Assembly (NCBI GenBank): GCA_944324635.1
Contig: CALUXC010000002.1
Coordinates: 186,001-250,000, forward strand
Direction: 5' to 3'
DNA: 64,000 bases
Source of the DNA: Candidatus Avelusimicrobium intestinipullorum
GTDB taxonomy: Bacteria > Elusimicrobiota > Elusimicrobia > Elusimicrobiales > Elusimicrobiaceae
The stretch's first letter is position 1; each line of letters starts with the position of its first letter. Under the pieces are notes generated by a model, which saw only the letters and a list, made by a program, of their open reading frames with translations, ran no database searches and was not told the DNA's origin. Below, one piece after another: positions 58,276-64,000 of this stretch. The translations under genes were made by a program, and so were the position numbers.

Positions 58276-59022
58276 ATGAACGACAATTTGGACATGATTT
58301 ACGGCATTCACCCGGTAATGGAAGCGCTCAAGAGCAAAAAGCGCAACGTCACCCAGCTCTACGTTTCCGACAGTAAAGCCGGTCACCGTGCCGTGGAAGA
58401 AATTATCCGCTTAGCCAAACGCAACAACGCCAAGATAGACCGCATTGACAATAAAACCCTGGACCGCCTGACCCGCAACGCCAACCACCAAGGCGTTATG
58501 GCCAAAGTGCAGCCCATCAAGCTGATGAAGCTTTCCAATGCGCTGTATGAGGCGGACGGGAACAAAAAAGACCTTTGGCTCGCCGTGGACGAAATGACCG
58601 ACCCGCAAAACCTGGGGGCCATTATCCGCAGCGCGGCTTGCTTGGGCTTTTCCACCATCATTCTGCCCCAGCGGCGCACGGTAGGCATTACTCCCGCCGT
58701 TTATAAAGTGGCCTGCGGCGCGATTGAAAATGTCAACATTGTGGAAGTGGCCAATCTTTCCGCCGCGTTAAACGACCTGAAAGAAGAAGGCTTTTGGGTA
58801 TACGGGGCCGATATGGCCGGCAAACCCATCAACACGATGGATTACGCTTCCCCCGCGGTACTAGTAATCGGTTCGGAAGGATTCGGTATCCGCGAAAAAA
58901 CGGCCGAAAATTGCGACGAAATCATCTCCATTCCCCAACAGGGTGGTGTGGAAAGTTTGAACGCGTCGGCCGCCGCCAGCATTATCATGTACGATATGCG
59001 GGCCAAAATCCAGCTGAAATAA
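58276..59022 (+). CDS. rlmB: 23S rRNA (guanosine-2'-O-)-methyltransferase RlmB-like (TrmH family)
   Basis: A 248-residue SPOUT enzyme that methylates the ribose of a guanosine in 23S rRNA. An N-terminal substrate-binding domain (IYGIHPVMEALKSKKRN) precedes the SPOUT fold. Motif 1 is VDEMTDPQNLGAIIRSAACL near residues 98-117, motif 2 VIGSEGFGIREKT near 195 and motif 3 IPQQGGVESLNASAAASIIM near 217. GVMAKVQP is typical of the RlmB/TrmH subgroup. GGAGCAAGT precedes the start, 9 bp after pfkA. A short imperfect copy of its last 23 bp lies beyond the pilin gene at 59741. Confidence 0.9.
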   Translation: MNDNLDMIYGIHPVMEALKSKKRNVTQLYVSDSKAGHRAVEEIIRLAKRNNAKIDRIDNKTLDRLTRNANHQGVMAKVQPIKLMKLSNALYEADGNKKDLWLAVDEMTDPQNLGAIIRSAACLGFSTIILPQRRTVGITPAVYKVACGAIENVNIVEVANLSAALNDLKEEGFWVYGADMAGKPINTMDYASPAVLVIGSEGFGIREKTAENCDEIISIPQQGGVESLNASAAASIIMYDMRAKIQLK

Positions 59023-59040
59023 CAAACCGTTTCAAACCAT

Positions 59041-59072
59041 AAAAGGGGCGGAAAAAATTTTTCGCCCCTTTT
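59041..59072. terminator. Bidirectional terminator between rlmB and a pilin gene
   Basis: Perfect palindrome-like stem AAAAGGGGCG / CGCCCCTTTT with GAAAAAATTTTT between (which can also pair). Confidence 0.9.
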
Positions 59073-59105
59073 ATTTAGTTCTTTAACCCGTTACTGCACG
59101 CAAAC

Positions 59106-59639
59106 TTACGGCTCTAAAAACACACCCGACCGGCCTGACGATTTTGTAAACCCTATATCCCGACAAATCTGCGCGGCTTGCTCTCCGCCTTGGCTGCGAC
59201 AGTAAAATTTACCTTTAATTGGCGCATAATACGTATTAGTATGATTGGGGTACAAATACCCTATTTCCGGGTATTTATCAAATTTCTTGCTACCGTACCA
59301 CCAAGAGATATAGACGCGGTATTCCTCTAAAATCACGGCATAATCCGCATAGCTCCACCGTTCATATGAATAGACTTCTTTCTTGTCAGGAACAGGCATT
59401 TGAATATCCAAATCATCAAATTTATAAGTATATTTTCCATTGGCCAAGTAATATGTTTCTTGGGCATCGCGGATACTCTTTAATAACGGCATCATAGACC
59501 GCATGCGTGTTTTGTTGACCGCTTTTTCATATTGCGGCACCGCTATTGCGGACAAAATGCCAATAATCAGCACTACCACTAATAATTCTATTAGGGTAAA
59601 ACCCGAACGAACATAAAAAATATTTGGATTATGTTTCAT
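59106..59639 (-). CDS. Type IV pilin-like protein (solitary)
   Basis: A 177-residue prepilin. The leader is 13 residues ([13 protein letters not shown]), longer than in the first pilin; cleavage before [20 protein letters not shown] with Glu5 retained. [20 protein letters not shown] continues the helix, and [20 protein letters not shown] is the Tyr-rich segment. A C-terminal domain unlike that of the pilin at 51.8 kb has many Tyr and Trp and two Cys ([18 protein letters not shown]). It probably shares assembly machinery encoded elsewhere. The Shine-Dalgarno is weak. It lies between rlmB and a duplicated fragment of the rlmB tail. Confidence 0.87.
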   Translation of the reverse strand: MKHNPNIFYVRSGFTLIELLVVVLIIGILSAIAVPQYEKAVNKTRMRSMMPLLKSIRDAQETYYLANGKYTYKFDDLDIQMPVPDKKEVYSYERWSYADYAVILEEYRVYISWWYGSKKFDKYPEIGYLYPNHTNTYYAPIKGKFYCRSQGGEQAAQICRDIGFTKSSGRSGVFLEP

Positions 59640-59740
59640 AAGAACAGTATAGATGCCCCCCAGGAAAAGTCAAGCCCTGTAAAACGCCAATAGCATATCC
59701 CAAATAGAGAAAAGAGGCCGCTTTGTACGGGAAATTAGCT

Positions 59741-59763
59741 GGGCCACAATTCAGCTGAAATAA
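59741..59763 (+). repeat. Imperfect second copy of the rlmB 3' end
   Basis: Twenty-one of 23 bases match the last 23 bases of rlmB (59000-59022), including the stop codon. A further short match (TGTACG) lies a little upstream in both copies at different spacing. No open reading frame belongs to it. Confidence 0.6.
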
Positions 59764-59776
59764 GTTTTAGAAAAAC

Positions 59777-59810
59777 AAAAAAGGACGGGGCCCTTGCCCC
59801 GTCCTTTTTT
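59777..59810. terminator. Terminator after the phosphoesterase-like gene
   Basis: Stem AAAAAAGGACGGGG / CCCCGTCCTTTTTT with a six-base loop. Confidence 0.93.
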
Positions 59811-59823
59811 ATACCTATGCGTA

Positions 59824-61038
59824 TTACAGATAAATTTCCACCGTGTCCAACTCTTTGCCCAAATCGCTGTACACTTTTAGGGTCAGTTTGCGGTCCACAA
59901 TAGACCCGGCCGCATATTGGCGGGCCGCCACAAAACGCGCGGTAGACGAATCGGAATGAGCCCGTTTGCTGGGGGTCGGCGCGGCCGTACCCAAGGTTAC
60001 GTACGTAACCCCGCGCGGATTGGGTTCCCCGCGGTACATGGGGAAGGTGCGTTCATAATTGGTGTCTCCGCCTTGGATAACCAGTTTAACGCGGTAATCT
60101 TCAAAAATTTTAATCAAGCTGTCCGCCACCTGGCTGTTGGCTCCGCGCGTACCCGTGGAATAAGCAGGCGCGTTCATCACAACAATTTTCCATTTTTCGC
60201 CGGCTCCCGCCAGCGTGGTTTTCAGCCATTTCACCTGGGCCGAATCTTCCCCCAAGTCCGGCGCCCACACGGCCCCTTCGGCCACGTTTGTATCCAAAAA
60301 TACAAAGCGCGCATTAGCCGTATCAAACGAATAGTATTTGGGAGTGGCGTTACTCCAGGACATATCATGAAAACGGGAATAATTCGTCCGCAGGAAGGAT
60401 TTACTGTCGCGGTTAGCGCGGTCCGGCCCGTATTCATTGGGCCCCAGCGCTACAAACAAAGGCGTTTTGACCAGCACATTCTTAAACGGTTCAAAAAACT
60501 CGCGGTCGGCATCTTCATTTAGGCCGCTGTGGGTGATGTTGCCCGTATGAATTAAGAAATCGCTTTTTTCATTCTCCATAAGCGCGGCCAACTGCGTGCG
60601 GGCAGCGGCGGCTTCGTCCGGCACCGGGGTACCGTCCGGCAGCGGCAAGGGGATATCCGCCCCCGTGGCGCCAATAGCCAAAAAGTTCACCACTTTGCGT
60701 TCCGCCGAATACAATGTGCGAAAAGTACCGTTCACGGGTTCCTGCACGCCGTCCCCGGCGGCATTGTTCACATACACCCGGTAGCAAAAATCTTGGTTCG
60801 GCACCAGGCCGTACAGAATGGCTTTATGCTGGGTAGCGGCCGGTAGGACGGTCATAATCTGGTTACAGCGCGGCGTGGGGCCGTATTCCAGCCAAGCGGG
60901 GGTAACCTCGTCGGTCTGCCAGCGCAAAATCATGGTGGTTTGGGTCGGGTCCTCTATATAAGGCCCGCGGATAATCTGCGCGGCCTGAGCGCCCGCGCAC
61001 AAGAAAAGTATAAGGGAAAGCAAAGAAAATTTTTTCAT
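59824..61038 (-). CDS. Exported purple-acid-phosphatase-fold protein lacking all metal ligands (predicted pseudoenzyme)
   Basis: A 404-residue protein with signal peptide MKKFSLLSLILFLCAGAQAA. An N-terminal FnIII-like domain (RGPYIEDPTQTTMILRWQTD) is typical of purple acid phosphatases, and a calcineurin-like domain runs from residue 116. The fold-level pattern is clear: YYSFDTANARFVFLDTN, QVKWLKTTLAGAGEKWKIVV and TNYERTFPMYRG all match. The catalytic motifs are altered at every metal position: GDxG is GATG (Ala124), GDxxY is GNITH (Asn167, His170), GNHE is GPNE (Pro200, Asn201), the next His is Asn289, and GHxH is GGDT (Gly324, Thr326). Phosphatase activity is very unlikely. It may bind ligands or proteins at the surface. 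The ATG at 61038 has TAGAAT 7 nt upstream. Confidence 0.8.
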   Translation of the reverse strand: MKKFSLLSLILFLCAGAQAAQIIRGPYIEDPTQTTMILRWQTDEVTPAWLEYGPTPRCNQIMTVLPAATQHKAILYGLVPNQDFCYRVYVNNAAGDGVQEPVNGTFRTLYSAERKVVNFLAIGATGADIPLPLPDGTPVPDEAAAARTQLAALMENEKSDFLIHTGNITHSGLNEDADREFFEPFKNVLVKTPLFVALGPNEYGPDRANRDSKSFLRTNYSRFHDMSWSNATPKYYSFDTANARFVFLDTNVAEGAVWAPDLGEDSAQVKWLKTTLAGAGEKWKIVVMNAPAYSTGTRGANSQVADSLIKIFEDYRVKLVIQGGDTNYERTFPMYRGEPNPRGVTYVTLGTAAPTPSKRAHSDSSTARFVAARQYAAGSIVDRKLTLKVYSDLGKELDTVEIYL

Positions 61039-61045
61039 CTTTTTT

Positions 61046-61051
61046 ATTCTA
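61046..61051 (-). promoter_or_regulatory. -10-like TAGAAT abutting the phosphoesterase-like gene
   Basis: On the minus strand TAGAAT and seven bases (AAAAAAG) lead into ATG; the only purine-rich run is A's, not a Shine-Dalgarno. Confidence 0.4.
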
Positions 61052-61121
61052 CAAAATATCCCCCCGCAAAAACAGCCGCCGCGTATAGACAAAAAACATA
61101 CCGCAAGCGCTTCAAATTTTG

Positions 61122-61127
61122 TTAAAT
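61122..61127 (+). promoter_or_regulatory. -10-like TTAAAT abutting the barrel gene
   Basis: TTAAAT ends 7 nt before the ATG at 61135, with no Shine-Dalgarno. An in-frame ATG at 61126 overlaps this hexamer. Confidence 0.35.
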
Positions 61128-61134
61128 GAAATAT

Positions 61135-62013
61135 ATGAAAAAATTTATTTTATCTTTTGCGTTATTTCTTTGTTCTGCCGCCGTTTTGCAGGCCCGCACG
61201 GTAGATGTGTCGGCCGCGTACATCGGCGCCTCTCATTTTGACCAGGTGCGCGTCGGCGCCATTATGGCCCCCACGCTCAACCTGCTGACCGGTGTAGAAG
61301 CCAAAATGATTAACGAACGGGCCTTTGAAGACCCTATCTATTCCGTCAATGTGCCGGTCCGCTTGGATTTTGATTTGCTTAAAATCAACATCGCCCCGTT
61401 CTACTACTTCAAAAACAAAAGCGATAATTCCCTCTATCAAGACGCTTCCGCCGTGGGCGTATCCACCCAGCTGGTCATGACACTGCAGGACGACGAAGTA
61501 AACGACCTTTACACCCATGCCTTAATTGGCATTTCGTATGCCCGCCAGGAAGGCACCGTATTTTATGAAGGGGGCGATTTTTCCAATACCGCCTACTCGC
61601 AGATGGCTTATACGCTGGAACTGCACAAAAACTTTTTCCGCACGTTTGGTTTCCAAGCCGGCGCCAGCGTGTTCCAATACCCCGACGGCATCACCGGCGT
61701 AACCGGGCTGCGCAGCATTATGGACCAACAAGAGCTGGCTTTTACCCAAACGTTTGACGTAGTACACGATTTAACCAAATACACCATGGGCGCCCGCGTA
61801 ACGCGCATGTGGCCGGATAACAACGCCACCTTGTACTTGGGTTACCGCTTTGCGGAATATTACACTGCAGACCCGGAACACTCGTTTATCGTGGGCAACT
61901 CGTTTGCCGCCACGCGTTCCATCAGTGCGGATATTGCCTATAACCACATTCGCACCGTCCACAACGACAATAAACGCGATATTTTTTACGCCCGGTTGGT
62001 GTTTTCGTTTTAG
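61135..62013 (+). CDS. Predicted outer-membrane beta-barrel protein
   Basis: A 292-residue exported protein without a recognised family. Signal peptide MKKFILSFALFLCSAAVLQA is followed by about 12 amphipathic strands, for example VRLDFDLLKINIAPFYYF, AYTLELHKNFFRTFGFQAG and ATLYLGYRFAEYYTA. The C-terminus IFYARLVFSF ends in Phe as expected for a barrel. There are no Cys in the mature part. The start could be 61126 (three residues longer). It lies 9 bp before a histidine kinase gene, so this barrel may be expressed with the following signalling genes. It diverges from the phosphoesterase-like gene. Confidence 0.65.
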   Translation: MKKFILSFALFLCSAAVLQARTVDVSAAYIGASHFDQVRVGAIMAPTLNLLTGVEAKMINERAFEDPIYSVNVPVRLDFDLLKINIAPFYYFKNKSDNSLYQDASAVGVSTQLVMTLQDDEVNDLYTHALIGISYARQEGTVFYEGGDFSNTAYSQMAYTLELHKNFFRTFGFQAGASVFQYPDGITGVTGLRSIMDQQELAFTQTFDVVHDLTKYTMGARVTRMWPDNNATLYLGYRFAEYYTADPEHSFIVGNSFAATRSISADIAYNHIRTVHNDNKRDIFYARLVFSF

Positions 62014-62022
62014 GAGCAGGAT

Positions 62023-62775
62023 ATGAACGAATCTAAAGACGTGATTGTTACTTCCCGCGCGCTCTCGCTGATTTCACACAAACTCAAAACGCCGCTGTCT
62101 ATTATCAACGGATATTCGGAGGCGATACTTTCGCAAGCCAAAAAAGAGAAATTTTCGCCTTTCACCTCCAAAGCCTTGGAAGAAATCAATAAACAAGGCG
62201 GCAGAATGTCGCTGTTGGTGGACAAGCTGATGGCTTTTAACAAAGTATCGGCCGCGCAAACCGAAGGCATTGAAAAACAGCCCGTTTACTTGAAAAACTT
62301 AATCAAAGAATGCGCTTCCAAAGCCATCGCCCAAGAGGAGGAAACCGCCGTTCCCGCCCCCGTGCAGGACGATTCCTCCATCAAACGCGGCACGTTTGTG
62401 GAAATAGACTGCTCCGAACATTTAAGCGTAACCGCCAACGAAGAAATGCTGCGCCTGTGCATACGGGAACTGCTGGCCAATGCCATCAAATTTAATAACA
62501 AAATGGAAAAAATCATCAAAGTACAATGCGCCAACCATGGCGACAGTATTTCCATTTCCGTGCGTGACTACGGCGCCGGCATACGCCCGCAGGACGTAAA
62601 CCGCATTTTTGAACCCTTTTACCAGGTGGACGATTACTTTACCGGCCAAATCAGCGGCTGGGGCTTGGGCCTGCCGATGGTAAAACGTATTTTGGACTTG
62701 CACAACGGGTCCATCAGCGTCGTGTCGGACCGTGGGCTCGGATCCATTTTTACAATTAACTTCCCTATTTTATGA
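62023..62775 (+). CDS. Cytoplasmic sensor histidine kinase without sensor domain
   Basis: A 250-residue kinase. The phospho-acceptor His19 is in SLISHKLKTPLSIINGYSEA (HisKA), and the ATPase domain has the N box RELLANAIKFN, G1 VRDYGAGI, F box FEPFYQVD and G2 SGWGLGLPMVKRIL, all intact. No membrane helix or input domain is present, so it must be regulated by partners. GGAGCAGGAT precedes the start. The stop overlaps the next gene by 4 bp (ATGA). No response regulator is adjacent; orphan candidates in the window are the CheY-like protein at 15.4 kb and the receiver-GGDEF protein at 41.1 kb. The coiled-coil partner downstream could be the input. Confidence 0.9.
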   Translation: MNESKDVIVTSRALSLISHKLKTPLSIINGYSEAILSQAKKEKFSPFTSKALEEINKQGGRMSLLVDKLMAFNKVSAAQTEGIEKQPVYLKNLIKECASKAIAQEEETAVPAPVQDDSSIKRGTFVEIDCSEHLSVTANEEMLRLCIRELLANAIKFNNKMEKIIKVQCANHGDSISISVRDYGAGIRPQDVNRIFEPFYQVDDYFTGQISGWGLGLPMVKRILDLHNGSISVVSDRGLGSIFTINFPIL

Positions 62776-63296
62776 ATTGCGAAATCCTACTAGACCAAAT
62801 TTCCGCCCGGTGCGATAAATTCCGGGCAGATTTAACCGCCGCCGCGCAAAATTTGCGCGATTTGAACCGCCGTCTGGAGCAAATTCTGCAACAGTTGCAC
62901 AAAGATATAGCCGTGCGGGACGAATCTTTTGCCGCGCAGTTTAACCAATACTGCCTGGACCTGCGCCGTTGCCTGGACGAAGATGAACCGTTCTGGACGC
63001 AAGCCCGCGCCCAAATCCGCTCCTGCAAAGATTCGGATTGGACCGGAGACCTGACCCTGGCGGCCAAAGGGCTTAACAGCCGTGCCAAAACGCTTTCCCG
63101 CGCGAGTGATGAGTTCACCACTGCTTACGACATCTTTTACCGCAATTACACCGGGTTTACGGCGGCCAAGCTGAATGTTTGGCTGTTAACTTCCTGCCAA
63201 AATGATGTGGACAGTCTAACGGGCAAAATCCTCTTTTTGGCACGGGATATCGCCAAAAAAACTGAACGAAACAGGAGGCCTCATGTTTTCGGATAA
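62772..63296 (+). CDS. Helical protein of unknown function coupled to the histidine kinase
   Basis: A 174-residue protein that I do not recognise. It appears entirely helical with heptad-like Leu spacing (NLRDLNRRLEQILQQLHKDI), is rich in Asp, Arg and Gln, has six or so Cys spread through it, and lacks a signal peptide or membrane helix. It overlaps the kinase gene by 4 bp at its start and the next gene by 14 bp at its end, so expression of the three is tightly coupled. A regulatory or scaffolding partner for the sensorless kinase is a reasonable guess, not a demonstrated role. Confidence 0.6.
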   Translation: MNCEILLDQISARCDKFRADLTAAAQNLRDLNRRLEQILQQLHKDIAVRDESFAAQFNQYCLDLRRCLDEDEPFWTQARAQIRSCKDSDWTGDLTLAAKGLNSRAKTLSRASDEFTTAYDIFYRNYTGFTAAKLNVWLLTSCQNDVDSLTGKILFLARDIAKKTERNRRPHVFG

Positions 63297-64000
63297 ACCG
63301 ACCTTCTACTACCTCAAAGCCAGTACCATCTGCCTAACGATTATTGCGGCAGGAGTGGCAACGGCGTTTTTGGTGTACACCAAATCGCTGATGATTCCAT
63401 TGGTCATTTCCATCTTTCTCTACACCATTTTGGCTCAAATGACCTTGTACATGAAACAAAAGTTTTCATTCCCTTCCTGGCTGGCCATGACGATATCTAT
63501 TTTGCTGTGTTTGGCCGCTTTTGTGGGGGTGGTGTTGTTTACGGCCAACTCGGTAGGTACCTTCTTAAAAGGGACCGAAGTATACCGCCAAAATTTGATT
63601 GCCACTATTAACGATATCGCCCTGCGCCTGCAGCAGCACGGCATTACGCTGGACCAAAATTTTATAGAAACCTATTTAAGAGAACTCCCTCTTTTCAACT
63701 GGTTAAAAAACTTCGGCGGCAAAGTATTTAATATCGTTTCCGACGCTACCCTGGTGATTTTATTCATGACGTTTTTCCTGTTTGGAAGCAAAAAAACGCC
63801 CCCCATCACCAACCCCGCCATTAAAGAGATGCTGGCGAATGTGTCCGTTTATTTGTCCGTCAAACTGATGGCGTCGCTTGCCACCGGGTTGGTGGCGGCG
63901 GCTATTTTGTTTGGCTTCCAAGTAAAACTGGCCGCTTTGTTTGCGTTGTTTATGTTCCTGCTCAATTTTATCCCGAGTGTGGGCTCCATTATTGCGGTAC
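63283..64000 (+). CDS. AI-2E family (PerM/YdiK-like) transporter, truncated by window end
   Basis: The first 239 residues of a multi-pass inner-membrane protein. The ATG at 63283 has an ideal AGGAGG site. Helices are visible at about residues 12-32 (ASTICLTIIAAGVATAFLVY), 37-55 and 65-88. An amphipathic stretch with a helix at LVILFMTFFLFG follows, and then the conserved MASLATGLVAAAILFGF and LNFIPSVGSIIAV, where the I-P-x-x-G pattern is typical of the family. Family members include autoinducer-2 exporters and Na+/H+ antiporters, so substrate is open. The rest lies beyond the right edge. The 14-bp overlap with the preceding gene implies one operon with the histidine kinase. Confidence 0.88.
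   Translation, partial: MFSDKPTFYYLKASTICLTIIAAGVATAFLVYTKSLMIPLVISIFLYTILAQMTLYMKQKFSFPSWLAMTISILLCLAAFVGVVLFTANSVGTFLKGTEVYRQNLIATINDIALRLQQHGITLDQNFIETYLRELPLFNWLKNFGGKVFNIVSDATLVILFMTFFLFGSKKTPPITNPAIKEMLANVSVYLSVKLMASLATGLVAAAILFGFQVKLAALFALFMFLLNFIPSVGSIIAV

Noticed and set aside
1..64000. CRISPR arrays, insertion sequences, prophage or integrase genes
   Set aside because: No spaced direct repeats, transposase, integrase or phage structural motifs were found in any frame.

Overview
The window reads as a chromosomal segment of a Gram-negative, anaerobic-type bacterium, most likely an Elusimicrobiota (Elusimicrobium-like, probably gut-associated) genome. The pointers are two solitary type IV pilin-like genes with almost identical N-termini, an LptF/LptG pair plus several outer-membrane beta-barrels, and a giant SprA-like outer-membrane protein. 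A fermentative tool kit (butyrate kinase, ATP-type 6-phosphofructokinase, membrane pyrophosphatase) fits. The phylum call is inference from gene style; there is no rRNA here. Gene density is high, most convergent pairs are separated by strong hairpin terminators, and I see no prophage, insertion sequence or CRISPR array.

Layout. 1-5.4 kb: lpdA-trmJ-buk operon (minus) divergent from radC-cyuA. 5.4-13 kb: comF, the 5.7-kb SprA-like gene and a secreted trypsin-like protease (all minus). 13.2-15.4 kb: lptF-lptG. 15.4-17.2 kb: phosphohexomutase plus single-domain response regulator. 17.3-18.3 kb: tmRNA, a NYN-domain gene and tRNA-Leu. 18.4-19.8 kb: psd-pssA phospholipid genes. 19.9-20.1 kb: an unexplained structured intergenic region. 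20.2-27.2 kb: membrane genes (RDD protein with a pilin-like tail, YidK-like Na+ symporter, LemA/HtpX cluster, LtaS-like transferase). 27.3-36.5 kb: secreted hypothetical, pyrimidine phosphorylase, AsmA-like protein, QueH, CorA, alanine symporter, nucleoside phosphorylase. 36.6-45.8 kb: TPR-receptor kinase, murI-pgeF, cation antiporter, receiver-GGDEF protein, crcB, pgm, a beta-barrel, murB. 45.9-51.8 kb: tRNA-Asp, dCMP deaminase, a single-POTRA Omp85-like barrel, a secreted protein-glutaminase-like protein, H+-pyrophosphatase. 51.8-64 kb: pilins, secreted M3 peptidase, an IspH-UbiA fusion with pfkA and rlmB, a metallophosphoesterase-fold protein that has lost all its metal ligands, a barrel, a sensorless histidine kinase and a truncated AI-2E-family transporter.

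How the parts fit. Many genes serve the envelope: LptFG (lipopolysaccharide export), Psd/PssA (phosphatidylethanolamine), MurI/MurB (peptidoglycan), AsmA, the LtaS-like enzyme, Omp85-like and SprA-like barrels. Energy metabolism is represented by Pfk, Pgm, membrane pyrophosphatase, butyrate kinase and lipoamide dehydrogenase.

The most unusual items are the SprA homologue, the metal-site-less phosphoesterase, the IspH-UbiA fusion whose UbiA Asp-rich motifs are eroded, the protein-glutaminase-like secreted protein, and a recurring promoter arrangement in which a -10-like hexamer ends 6-7 nt before the start codon (predicted leaderless mRNAs). All start-site choices and family calls were made by eye from sequence; no database search was run.
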